DNA of 49,298 bases from an uncultured Bacteroidales bacterium (GTDB lineage: Bacteria > Bacteroidota > Bacteroidia > Bacteroidales > UBA932), in the NCBI GenBank assembly GCA_900546445.1, contig URCV01000006.1, positions 1-49,298 on the forward strand. The letters are read 5' to 3'. The position numbers and the translations under genes are program-made. Positions 17,041 to 25,138 of this stretch are shown piece after piece. Position 1 is the stretch's first letter. Every line of letters starts with the position of its first letter. Under the pieces are notes generated by a model. That model searched no databases, was not told the DNA's origin, and saw nothing but the letters and a program-made list of their open reading frames with translations.

Positions 17041-18523
17041 CTTTTCCTCCTAACAAATCTCCCGTAAACTTGCGGCTTCTCTCATATCCGTCGCGAGGCG
17101 CCTTCCACATAAGAAGGAACACGATGGCGCCGATCGAACCCACCACGAGAAAGGTGATGAACACCGACTTCCATCCGAAGTGGTCGGCTATGAAACCTAC
17201 GCCCAGGGCAGAAAGGGCAGAGCCCACGTAGCCACAGATGCCGGTAAGGCCATTGGCAGTAGCGGAAGCCTCCTTCGTGGCCTGATTGGCCGCACCTATA
17301 CCGATAAGGGCCTGAGGTCCATAGATGCAGAAACCGCTCATCGCGAGCACGAGAGTGGAAACCACGGGGCTAAGGGTGTCGCAGAGAGCGAAAATCGCGA
17401 GGAAGACCACAGCTCCGACCATAGAGAAAAGGCACATTCTATGCGAGAGACCCTTGAAAATGTGGTCGGACGCCCATCCTGCAAAGATGGTACCGATAAT
17501 GGCGGTAAGTTCGAACAGAGCCACTGACCAAGCTGCGCTCTTGATGTCCATTCCCCTGTCCTCAGTGAGGAACTTCGGGCCCCAGTCGAGCACTCCCATA
17601 CGAAGGACGTACACGAAGACATTGGCCAATGCTAGCATCCACACCCATCTGTTCTTGAATACCATATGGTCGAGGAACGCCTTGTGCGCACCCGGAATGT
17701 CGTTAATCTTCTCCTTGCCGGTGTCGGTCCCCTTGATTTCAGGAAGGCCCACGCTCTGAGGAGTATCCTTAAGACCGAGAAGACACACTATCGCAGCGCC
17801 CACGGCCACGATTCCCGGGATAATGAAACACCATCTCCAAGCGCCGTAGTGTGTGGCATAACTCATCACCTTCTCGCTCTGCTCCACGGCACTGAGGCTA
17901 TCCCAGCCCTTGATGTTGGCGGCCAAGTTAGAAGCTATGCGGGCTACCACCGAGCTGTTTCCGCTCATATCCGCGCCCATATCCGTCATTATAAGTCCAC
18001 AGATTACCACTGCGGCGAAAGAACCGATACTATGCGAGGTGTTCCAAATGCTCATCTTGGTGGAAAGTTCCCCCGGAGCGATCCATTGCGGGAGCATTCT
18101 CGCGCAAGGCGGATAGCCGAAACCTTGGAAATACTGGTTCAAGACTATGGTAATGCCCATCACGATGACGAGCATATTCACGAATTGCGGTCCCTCGTGA
18201 ACTCCGGTTATATAATAGGAGAGATCCACTCCGAAACCGAAACAGAAGTTGGCGGCTGCACATAGGAACAAACCTATCGCCATAAAGAGTTTCGTACTTA
18301 CCCTCTCGACTATGAATCCGTTTATGAAACGGCTAAGTCCATAGATGAGCGAACCGATGGCGATGATGATACCGAAACTGGTATTCGAGATTCCATACTC
18401 GGCCGTGAGACCGGGCATCGCGATGGAAAAGTTTTTTCTTACGAAATAATAGATGGCATAGACGAACATCGACACCACGATGATGCGCCACTGCCAGAAC
18501 TTAAAGGATTTCTTATCTTTCAT
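17030..18523 (-). CDS. glpT: MFS transporter, glycerol-3-phosphate (GlpT/OPA) type
   Basis: This 497-residue inner-membrane transporter has about twelve membrane helices and the organophosphate:phosphate antiporter look (YAIYYFVRKNFSIAMPGL near the start, SRFINGFIVERVSTK, SIWNTSHSIGSFAAVVICG). It would import glycerol-3-phosphate in exchange for phosphate. Placement directly after glpABC supports GlpT over the related UhpT (hexose phosphate) or PgtP. It starts 11 bases before the glpC stop and overlaps the next gene by 11 bases. Confidence 0.87.
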   Translation of the reverse strand: MKDKKSFKFWQWRIIVVSMFVYAIYYFVRKNFSIAMPGLTAEYGISNTSFGIIIAIGSLIYGLSRFINGFIVERVSTKLFMAIGLFLCAAANFCFGFGVDLSYYITGVHEGPQFVNMLVIVMGITIVLNQYFQGFGYPPCARMLPQWIAPGELSTKMSIWNTSHSIGSFAAVVICGLIMTDMGADMSGNSSVVARIASNLAANIKGWDSLSAVEQSEKVMSYATHYGAWRWCFIIPGIVAVGAAIVCLLGLKDTPQSVGLPEIKGTDTGKEKINDIPGAHKAFLDHMVFKNRWVWMLALANVFVYVLRMGVLDWGPKFLTEDRGMDIKSAAWSVALFELTAIIGTIFAGWASDHIFKGLSHRMCLFSMVGAVVFLAIFALCDTLSPVVSTLVLAMSGFCIYGPQALIGIGAANQATKEASATANGLTGICGYVGSALSALGVGFIADHFGWKSVFITFLVVGSIGAIVFLLMWKAPRDGYERSRKFTGDLLGGKDEE

Positions 18524-19736
18524 TTAATTTAGTAGTTTGTTCTATATCAAGTGCTTGAACCAAAATGCTTATAGGATTGAAAACAGGAATTCCGCACGCT
18601 CCCTCTATCTGCCACTTGCAGGTCTCGCAATCGGTAATCACGACTTCCGGGTTAGCTGCGTAGATTCTCTCGTACAGCTGACTTCCTATCTTTTGCGATA
18701 TGGCGTAATTCTCCTTCTTGAATCCGAACGTGCCGGAAATGCCGCAGCATTTCTGCTCCAGCACCTTCAGGTCGAGTCCGGGAATCATCCTTAGGAGCGC
18801 GATGGAATAGATCTGATTTCCAAGCTTCTGAAGGTGACACGGAGTATGATAAGCCGCCTTCATCTTGAAGTCTTTCCTGAATGCCAATCTCACCTCTCCC
18901 CTTTCGATCCTGTCGTACAGCCACTTAACGGCCATCTGCACCTTCGACTGGATGTCCGACGTGTCCTGATCGAGGATGGTCGAATACTCCTCCTTGATGG
19001 TCAAGGTGCACGACGAAGAAGTCGTGAGCACAGGCTGGGAAGCCTTTCGGATACTGGCCAAGTTAGTCTTCGCCGCCGAAGTAGCCTGGGAAGCGAAGCC
19101 ATTGGCAATCAAGGCGACGCCACAGCATTTCTGCTTCTCGAGGATGTGCACGCCGTAACCGCAGGCGTTCATCAGAGTCACGAAATCCTGGCCAAGCTGA
19201 GGGTAGTTGTAGTTCACGTAACAGCCATGGAAATACTCCACGAAGCGCGAGTAGCCTTCCTGATGGGCCTTGACCTTCTTAAACCACTGCTCGAAACGCT
19301 TGGAAGCGTATTTAGGCATAGAAGCGTGGGCACTGACCCCTAATGTGGAGTCGAGCACGTTCTTCGTAATGCCGAGCGATAGGGCCAAATTCACTATAGG
19401 CGCGAATGTGGTAGCCATTCCCCCCACCAAATCTGTAGAGGAAAGCATCAAGTCACGCATCTTATGCTGCGAATGTCCGTACTTTATCTTAGCGCGGGCC
19501 ACTATGTCTCCGACCTTCACGCCGGAAGGGCACGCCACCTCGCAACGCTTGCAATTCAAGCAATACTTTAACGCGTTGTCGAAGAATGCAGAATCCTTTA
19601 TGCGGTAACGCAGTTCGTCCGGACCGGCCTGCTTGGGACCGGGATACAAAGGATTCACCTCCATCATAGGACATACCTCGGCGCAGATGTTGCACTTCAG
19701 GCAATCCTGAAAATTACCTAAAATATTGTCTTGCAT
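18513..19736 (-). CDS. glpC: Anaerobic glycerol-3-phosphate dehydrogenase subunit C
   Basis: This 407-residue iron-sulfur subunit passes electrons from GlpA to menaquinone. Two 4Fe-4S motifs are near the N-terminus (CLKCNICAEVCPM, about 14-26, and CLNCKRCEVACPSG, about 59-72). Two CCG-type domains follow, with CCGVALI and CCGISGTFG segments and CHLQKLGNQ. The length matches GlpC of E. coli (about 396). It overlaps glpB by 19 bases and glpT by 11. Confidence 0.93.
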   Translation of the reverse strand: MQDNILGNFQDCLKCNICAEVCPMMEVNPLYPGPKQAGPDELRYRIKDSAFFDNALKYCLNCKRCEVACPSGVKVGDIVARAKIKYGHSQHKMRDLMLSSTDLVGGMATTFAPIVNLALSLGITKNVLDSTLGVSAHASMPKYASKRFEQWFKKVKAHQEGYSRFVEYFHGCYVNYNYPQLGQDFVTLMNACGYGVHILEKQKCCGVALIANGFASQATSAAKTNLASIRKASQPVLTTSSSCTLTIKEEYSTILDQDTSDIQSKVQMAVKWLYDRIERGEVRLAFRKDFKMKAAYHTPCHLQKLGNQIYSIALLRMIPGLDLKVLEQKCCGISGTFGFKKENYAISQKIGSQLYERIYAANPEVVITDCETCKWQIEGACGIPVFNPISILVQALDIEQTTKLNER

Positions 19737-20260
19737 ACCTCTTCCACATTATTCTGTCCACCACGGAGAATATCTCCCGTGACCAGTAGGTTTTCTATAA
19801 TCTTTCCTTCCTTTAGGGCATTACCCTCTTCGGAAGTCTTCACGCCGAAACTCTCGAAAGGCTGGGCTGCGAAAAAATCATCTACGCACCATTTGCTCCT
19901 GTCCGGCTCGAATTCCACGTCGCACCCGAAGACAGGCTCATAGACCTTTTCCATATCGGACTTCAATCCGCGAGTGAAAAACCTTCCGGAGCAAAGCACG
20001 AAACATCCTGCCTGAAGAGGAGTATCTCCCAGATTCTCGGTAAACAAAGCCTCCACCTTAGTGTCGGACTCCCATTTTACCTCCCTAACTCGGTCACCCA
20101 TAAGCAGAACGCCTCCCGCGCTTCGAAAAGCTTCGCGAGTCTTGTCTTCACTGATTCGTCCCTCGCAGAGCAGAGCGCAACTCTTCCCCGCTTCCAGAAT
20201 CTTCAGGCCAAGCGTAGCATCGCCATCGCCTCCACCTATTATAATGACATCGTATCTCAT
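19718..20260 (-). CDS. glpB: Short GlpB-like protein (anaerobic G3P dehydrogenase subunit B)
   Basis: Operon position and sequence mark this as GlpB: an N-terminal flavin-fold start (MRYDVIIIGGG), then segments matching the C-terminal part of GlpB such as GDTPLQAGCFVLCSGRFFTRGL, PVFGCDVEFEP, DFFAAQPFESFGV and GKIIENLLVTGDIL. At 180 residues it is less than half the E. coli length (about 419), so the middle of the protein is absent while both ends remain. The dinucleotide motif reads GGGDGD instead of GxGxxG. The frame is intact and overlaps both neighbours, so it looks like an evolved short form. Confidence 0.8.
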   Translation of the reverse strand: MRYDVIIIGGGDGDATLGLKILEAGKSCALLCEGRISEDKTREAFRSAGGVLLMGDRVREVKWESDTKVEALFTENLGDTPLQAGCFVLCSGRFFTRGLKSDMEKVYEPVFGCDVEFEPDRSKWCVDDFFAAQPFESFGVKTSEEGNALKEGKIIENLLVTGDILRGGQNNVEEVCKTIF

Positions 20261-21807
20261 TTCCCGTATTTTTTTCTTAACAATTCAGCCTCGGCGAGAG
20301 TATCTCCCCAGCATACCGGAGCGATTCCCTTCCATCTCTGCTGCAGATATTCCCTTTCCAGACTTTCGGCATCGTAGCCTTCGCCCAGCTCTTCCGCGAG
20401 AACCTGTGCCGCCTTTTTCACGCAATAGCAGCTCTGGCAAGGTCCCATACCGACCCTCGTGCGGCGCCTAAGGTCATCCAAAGTCCTAACTCCCAGCACC
20501 TTTACAGCATAGGAAATCTCCGCACGGCTCACCTGCTCGCATTCGCAAACCACCTCGCTGCCCTTCTCGTCGAAAGTCATCGCGGCCACCTGATTTCCGT
20601 GACGCCCCTTCGCAGCCAACATCACTACGGACGTGGCCTTGGTCTTGTCAGGTTCGGAACCGGGCAGATAAAGCTCTGCGGTACGGCAAGCCTTCTCCAT
20701 ACCTAACTTCTTACATATCAAGTCAGTGGTCATCTCAGCCATAAGACGGTACGAAGTAAGCTTTCCTCCCGTTATCGAGATAAAGCCTCGCACGTTATCC
20801 CTAACTGCGTGGTCCAGGAGCACGATTCCACGGCTTACGTTTCGGCCCGACGGGTCATCGTCGCTCGCCACGAGCGGTCTTACTCCGGCGTATGCCCTTA
20901 TGATTCTGGTATTTGCCAATTCAGGTACCAATTGGCAGCCTTCGCGAAGGAGAAGTTCCACCTCTTCCTTCGTGGCGCGCATATCGTCGCACTGCTCGAA
21001 AGGCACCTTGTCCGAAGTGGTTCCTATCACGCTGACCACATCGCCCGGCACGAGAATATCCGCATTCGCAGGCTTGCGGCAGCGGTTTATGACCATACGA
21101 GCCACTCTGTGATTGAATACCAGCAGAGTACCCTTCGACGGAAGCATTCCTATCTTCACCCCGGCCAATTCGGCGATGTGCGCGCCCCAGATGCCGGCAG
21201 CGTTCACCACATAGTGCGCGTAAATACTCTCCGTCTGCCCCGTGGCCTTGTCCAAGACCTTGACGCCCTTTACGGTAGCACCGTCCATAATAAGGGATGT
21301 CACCTCGCAGCGAGTCATCACCTCGGCCCCGTGAAGACGGGCGTCGAGGACATTGGCAGCAACCAGCCTGAATGGGTCCACAGACGCGTCCGGAACCCTC
21401 ACCGCTCCTATCAGCGCAGGGTTGACCGCAGGCTCCAGGGCCAATGCCTTCTTCGGGCTGAGCACTTCCGTGCGAATGCCGGCCTGCTTGCACTTGGCGA
21501 TGAAATTGGCCTGATAGTCAAGCCCGTCCTCCGGAAGCGAAATGAACAATCCGTCGGTAGGGTCCACGCAATTTCGGGCTATGCGGCGCAGAATCATATT
21601 CTCCTTTATGCACTCCGTGGCAGATTCAGGGTCATTGACCGCGTAACGCGCTCCACTGTGAAGAAGTCCGTGATTTCGCCCGGATGCTCCGCAAGCTATA
21701 TCGTCCCTTTCGATCAAAAGGGTCCTGAGGCCCCGAAGAGCGCAGTCGCGCGCAGTTCCCGCACCCGTGATGCCGCCTCCAATGATGATTACGTCAAACT
21801 CTTTCAT
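20257..21807 (-). CDS. glpA: Anaerobic glycerol-3-phosphate dehydrogenase subunit A
   Basis: This 516-residue FAD flavoprotein oxidises glycerol-3-phosphate to dihydroxyacetone phosphate. The FAD motif GGGITGAGTARDCALRG is at 10-26, followed by the GASGRNHGLLHSGARY segment of the GlpA/GlpD family. The C-terminal part (about 420-495) has a BFD-like [2Fe-2S] domain with Cys residues in VCECEQ and PCQSCYC. It overlaps the DUF1343 gene by 4 bases upstream and glpB by 4 downstream. Confidence 0.94.
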   Translation of the reverse strand: MKEFDVIIIGGGITGAGTARDCALRGLRTLLIERDDIACGASGRNHGLLHSGARYAVNDPESATECIKENMILRRIARNCVDPTDGLFISLPEDGLDYQANFIAKCKQAGIRTEVLSPKKALALEPAVNPALIGAVRVPDASVDPFRLVAANVLDARLHGAEVMTRCEVTSLIMDGATVKGVKVLDKATGQTESIYAHYVVNAAGIWGAHIAELAGVKIGMLPSKGTLLVFNHRVARMVINRCRKPANADILVPGDVVSVIGTTSDKVPFEQCDDMRATKEEVELLLREGCQLVPELANTRIIRAYAGVRPLVASDDDPSGRNVSRGIVLLDHAVRDNVRGFISITGGKLTSYRLMAEMTTDLICKKLGMEKACRTAELYLPGSEPDKTKATSVVMLAAKGRHGNQVAAMTFDEKGSEVVCECEQVSRAEISYAVKVLGVRTLDDLRRRTRVGMGPCQSCYCVKKAAQVLAEELGEGYDAESLEREYLQQRWKGIAPVCWGDTLAEAELLRKKYGK

Positions 21808-22868
21808 TTAATTCTATATGGTGCTTCATCGTAGAGAGCATATCGCTTGGCCTTACGAATCCACTTTTGTTCTTCTCCTTTAATGTGTTCCTGAACTATG
21901 TCGAACGTTATCCTTCCCTTCAGGTACTCTTCTATCACGGGGTCGGCCACTTTCACGAAGAGGCTCGGAAGCATCTCGAACTGCGAATAATGCTCTGCGA
22001 AATAGCGCATCATCTCGAGCGTGTGAAGAAGATTATGATACTGTGCACCGGGCTTCAGGATAATCTGATAGCCTCGACAAGCCTGCATCGCGTATCGTCC
22101 TGCGGAAGGAGTGAACGAGCATGGGCGCATAATTACGTCTTCCGGATGAGGCGGCGGGGTCGTGTCCTGAGTGTTCACCCACGGTGCGCCTATGTACTCG
22201 TAAGGACGTGAGGTGCCTATCGCGGGAGTGAGGGTGGTATTATTCCATAAACCGCCTCCACTATACATCAGGGCCGAAAACATCCCCGGCAGGTCGGACG
22301 AAGGCGCTATGGTCCACGGCATTATGTCGCGGCCCGAAGAATTGCACTCCGCCGAAATCACGTGGAGCGGGAACTTGGCATTTATCTCGCCATAGTACAA
22401 GTTACACAGTTCAGCCAGCGTAAGTGCGTGTCTATGAGCCACCTTCGGAGTCCAAATGTCCGATTCCACGGCTGGCATAGTGCCTTCTACGATGCGTCCC
22501 AGAGGGTTAAAATGGTCCACTACATAGATGGAAGGTCCATCTTCCATACGCGCACGTACCGAAAGAAGACGCATCACGTCACGGGTGAAGTTGAAATACC
22601 TCACGCCTACGTCCTGAATCTCTACCACTACGGCATCGAGTCCTTCCAAGTCGCTCTGACTGAATTCGATATGGTCCGTTCCCGGAGTAAGTTCACTCGA
22701 AGAAGGCATAAAAAGACGTGCGAGATTTCCCCTTTTTCGGAAAATCTCGTACATATATTTCTCGGACTTCGTGTCGAAACAGTTCTGGTTACAAAAACAA
22801 CCGACCCTTCCGTCGAGAAGGGCCTTGTCCAACTGTACTTCGAGCGGAGTAGTTCTGAAACTGAACAT
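21804..22868 (-). CDS. Divergent DUF1343 (NamZ-like) protein
   Basis: This 354-residue protein has the DUF1343 fold landmarks VVVEIQDVGVRYFNFTRDVM (about 81-99), YVVDHFNPLGR, and a C-terminal ITLKP-like GYQIILKPG. DUF1343 includes NamZ, an exo-N-acetylmuramidase. Two oddities stand out: no signal peptide, so it is probably cytoplasmic, whereas NamZ enzymes are exported; and the family's PEHG loop is replaced by RLFMPSSSELTPG at 51-63. The activity may therefore differ. Its start overlaps the glmM stop (TAATG) and its end overlaps glpA, linking it to both. Confidence 0.75.
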   Translation of the reverse strand: MFSFRTTPLEVQLDKALLDGRVGCFCNQNCFDTKSEKYMYEIFRKRGNLARLFMPSSSELTPGTDHIEFSQSDLEGLDAVVVEIQDVGVRYFNFTRDVMRLLSVRARMEDGPSIYVVDHFNPLGRIVEGTMPAVESDIWTPKVAHRHALTLAELCNLYYGEINAKFPLHVISAECNSSGRDIMPWTIAPSSDLPGMFSALMYSGGGLWNNTTLTPAIGTSRPYEYIGAPWVNTQDTTPPPHPEDVIMRPCSFTPSAGRYAMQACRGYQIILKPGAQYHNLLHTLEMMRYFAEHYSQFEMLPSLFVKVADPVIEEYLKGRITFDIVQEHIKGEEQKWIRKAKRYALYDEAPYRIK

Positions 22869-24286
22869 TATTCTGCCATTATCTTCTTAGCGAGTTCCAC
22901 TACGCTTTCGCCCAATTCCTGTGCCTGCCTTTCGGTAGGAGCCTCGCTGTAAACTCGGATGATAGGCTCGGTGTTCGACTTTCTGAGATGAACCCAAGTC
23001 CTGTCCTTCTCGAAATCGATTTTCACGCCGTCTATGGTGTTTATCTTCTCATCCTTAAAGTGTTCCTTAAGGGCGTTCAAAATCTTGTCTATCACCTTGC
23101 TGTCCGAAAGGTCTATTCTATTCTTAGCGATGAAATACTGAGGGAGCGAAGCCTTCAACTCGCTGACAGTGCACTTCTTATGTGCAAGATGGCTCAGGAA
23201 GAGCGCCACACCCACCATAGCGTCGCGTCCGCAGTGCGATGCAGGATAAATGACTCCTCCGTTACCTTCGCCTCCGATAAGGGCATTCACCTCGTGCATC
23301 TTCGTAGTCACGTTCACCTCACCCACAGCCGCAGCGTAGTAAGTGCCTCCGTGCGCTTCGGTCACGTCGCGAAGTGCGCGGCTACTGCTAAGGTTAGAGA
23401 CGGTGTTACGAGGCACAACTCCCTGCTTCTCCGCACGTTCCAGAAGATAATCGGCCACGCTGACCAGAGTGTACTCTTCCACGAAAGGCTGACCGTTCTC
23501 GCAGATGAATGCCAATCTGTCCACATCCGGGTCCACGCTGATACCCAAATCGCATTTCTGCGACACCACGGTACTGCTCAAGCACTCCAGATTCTTAGGG
23601 AGAGGCTCCGGATTATGCTCGAACTTGCCGTTAGGCTCGCCGAAAATGGTAACGCACTCCACGCCCAATTTCTCGAGAAGTCGCGGCATAATTATGCTTC
23701 CCACGCTATTTATGGCATCGAGAACTACCTTAAAATGAGCATCTTTGATGGCCTGCACATCCACAGCCTCGAGAGCGAGTACTGAATCGATGTGCATATC
23801 GGTATAGTTCTTTTCCTCTATTCGGCCCAGCTTGTCTACCGGTGCGAAGTCGAAATCTTCACTTTCCGCCAAATCCAGAATCCTCTGGCCCTGCGCGGCC
23901 GTCAGGAACTCGCCGTGCTCGTTAAGAAGCTTCAACGCATTCCACTGCATAGGGTTATGCGATGCGGTAAGGATGATTCCGCCGTCTGCGTTCGCGAACT
24001 TCACCGCCAGCTCAGTAGTCGGGGTACTGGCCAATCCGCACTTAACCACATCCACGCCGCAAGCCTGAAGCGTACCGCATACGAGGCTCTCGACCATCTG
24101 TCCGCTGATACGGGCGTCGCGGCCTACCACGATTCTGTAGTTCTCGCCGTTAGGAGTTTTCTTGCGCTCAGGAAGAGTAGCACAGTAGGCGTATGTGAAT
24201 TTAACGATGTCGATAGGTGTAAGACCCTCACCTGCAGGGCCTCCAATAGTTCCTCTAATCCCGGAAATGGACTTTATAAGTGTCAT
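22868..24286 (-). CDS. glmM: Phosphohexomutase, GlmM (phosphoglucosamine mutase) type
   Basis: This 472-residue alpha-D-phosphohexomutase would turn glucosamine-6-P into glucosamine-1-P for UDP-GlcNAc. Motifs: ISGIRGTIGG at the start, the catalytic phosphoserine loop TASHNPMQWNALK, the Mg site SVDPDVDRL, the sugar loop GGEGNGGVIYP and the phosphate loop RKSNTEPIIRVYSEA. The ATG at 24286 is chosen because the family begins there; the 18 extra upstream codons lie in the leader. The Bacteroidetes-type GEGNGG loop differs from E. coli GlmM, so phosphomannomutase activity cannot be ruled out. It is first in the operon. Confidence 0.88.
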   Translation of the reverse strand: MTLIKSISGIRGTIGGPAGEGLTPIDIVKFTYAYCATLPERKKTPNGENYRIVVGRDARISGQMVESLVCGTLQACGVDVVKCGLASTPTTELAVKFANADGGIILTASHNPMQWNALKLLNEHGEFLTAAQGQRILDLAESEDFDFAPVDKLGRIEEKNYTDMHIDSVLALEAVDVQAIKDAHFKVVLDAINSVGSIIMPRLLEKLGVECVTIFGEPNGKFEHNPEPLPKNLECLSSTVVSQKCDLGISVDPDVDRLAFICENGQPFVEEYTLVSVADYLLERAEKQGVVPRNTVSNLSSSRALRDVTEAHGGTYYAAAVGEVNVTTKMHEVNALIGGEGNGGVIYPASHCGRDAMVGVALFLSHLAHKKCTVSELKASLPQYFIAKNRIDLSDSKVIDKILNALKEHFKDEKINTIDGVKIDFEKDRTWVHLRKSNTEPIIRVYSEAPTERQAQELGESVVELAKKIMAE

Positions 24287-24356
24287 GTTTATGTATTTTA
24301 TGTTATTACTTATACTTCGTACGCCCCGGCCGAATCGCACAGCGCGCTACAACTCG

Positions 24357-24387
24357 TAAAGTTAGCGATTTTAGGCTTATAAAACAA
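24357..24387 (-). promoter_or_regulatory. Promoter of the glmM-glp operon
   Basis: TTG (24385-24387), 20 bases, then TAACTTTA (24357-24364) on the minus strand, with one mismatch to TAnnTTTG. Transcription would start near 24352 and give a leader of about 65 bases. Confidence 0.5.
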
Positions 24388-24405
24388 TTTTTTCGGAAGA
24401 AGCGC

Positions 24406-24413
24406 TATATTTG
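24406..24413 (+). promoter_or_regulatory. -7 element for the PAP2 gene
   Basis: TATATTTG lies 8 bases before the ATG at 24422, which implies a very short leader or leaderless message. No TTTG is seen at the correct distance. It is divergent from the glmM promoter about 40 bases away. Confidence 0.45.
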
Positions 24414-24421
24414 CACCCATT

Positions 24422-25102
24422 ATGAATACTAACACCGACAACATCAAGCGTTACGGCATCATCGCCGGCGTGGCGACACTCGTGCTTCAACACGCAGTGT
24501 ACTTATTGGCCCATTTCATCTCCATACACACCGGGATAGAGCCATTCTCACCGAAATTGGCCATAGACGACCTCATTCCGATAGTCCCGATTTTCATCAT
24601 TCCATATATCTGGTCCTACGCCTACTGGGCTATGGCGCCGATGGCTGTGTCCAAATGCGAAAAATCTCATTATCAGAGATATATGTCCGCATACATATTA
24701 GCGATGCTCGTAGGAGGCGTGATTCTGGTATTCGCTCCGACCTATATGGACCGCGTGGCCGAAGGCTTGAAAGACCCTGACATTCCCGGATTCGGAGCTC
24801 ACCTTATGCAGTTTTGGTATTCTCTGGACGGAGGCGACATGGCCTATAACCTGCTTCCGAGCTTCCACTGTCTGAACTCTACGATGGCTTATCTGGGAGT
24901 AGCCGGCCGTAAGGAGATACCTACTTGGTACAGAGTCTATTCCCTTATCATTACGCTGCTCATATATGCCGCCACGGTATTCGTAAAACAGCATTTCATA
25001 CTGGACGTATTCTCGGGAATCGCAGTAGCGCTACTCTGCTGGTTCGTAGCAGGAAAACTAAATCTGGGGCGATTCTTCAAATGGACCACTCCGGAAAGAT
25101 AA
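24422..25102 (+). CDS. PAP2 superfamily membrane phosphatase/transferase
   Basis: This 226-residue inner-membrane protein has about six helices. The phosphate-site motifs C2 (NLLPSFHCLNSTMAYLG, about 143-159) and C3 (VKQHFILDVFSGIAV, about 189-203) carry the two catalytic His and the Asp. The C1 Lys/Arg motif is not obvious, as in the Aur1/inositolphosphotransferase-like branch of PAP2. It may act on a lipid phosphate or transfer a head group in sphingolipid metabolism, which Bacteroidales have; this is inference. It is a single gene, ended by a terminator shared with the convergent lipoprotein gene. Confidence 0.82.
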   Translation: MNTNTDNIKRYGIIAGVATLVLQHAVYLLAHFISIHTGIEPFSPKLAIDDLIPIVPIFIIPYIWSYAYWAMAPMAVSKCEKSHYQRYMSAYILAMLVGGVILVFAPTYMDRVAEGLKDPDIPGFGAHLMQFWYSLDGGDMAYNLLPSFHCLNSTMAYLGVAGRKEIPTWYRVYSLIITLLIYAATVFVKQHFILDVFSGIAVALLCWFVAGKLNLGRFFKWTTPER

Positions 25103-25105
25103 ACG

Positions 25106-25138
25106 AAAAAGCCGACCTCAGCGGTCGGCTTTTATTTT
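25106..25138. terminator. Bidirectional terminator
   Basis: AAAAAGCCGACC and GGTCGGCTTTTA form a strong stem with A and T runs on the two sides. It serves the PAP2 gene on the plus strand and overlaps the stop of the minus-strand lipoprotein gene. Confidence 0.85.
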
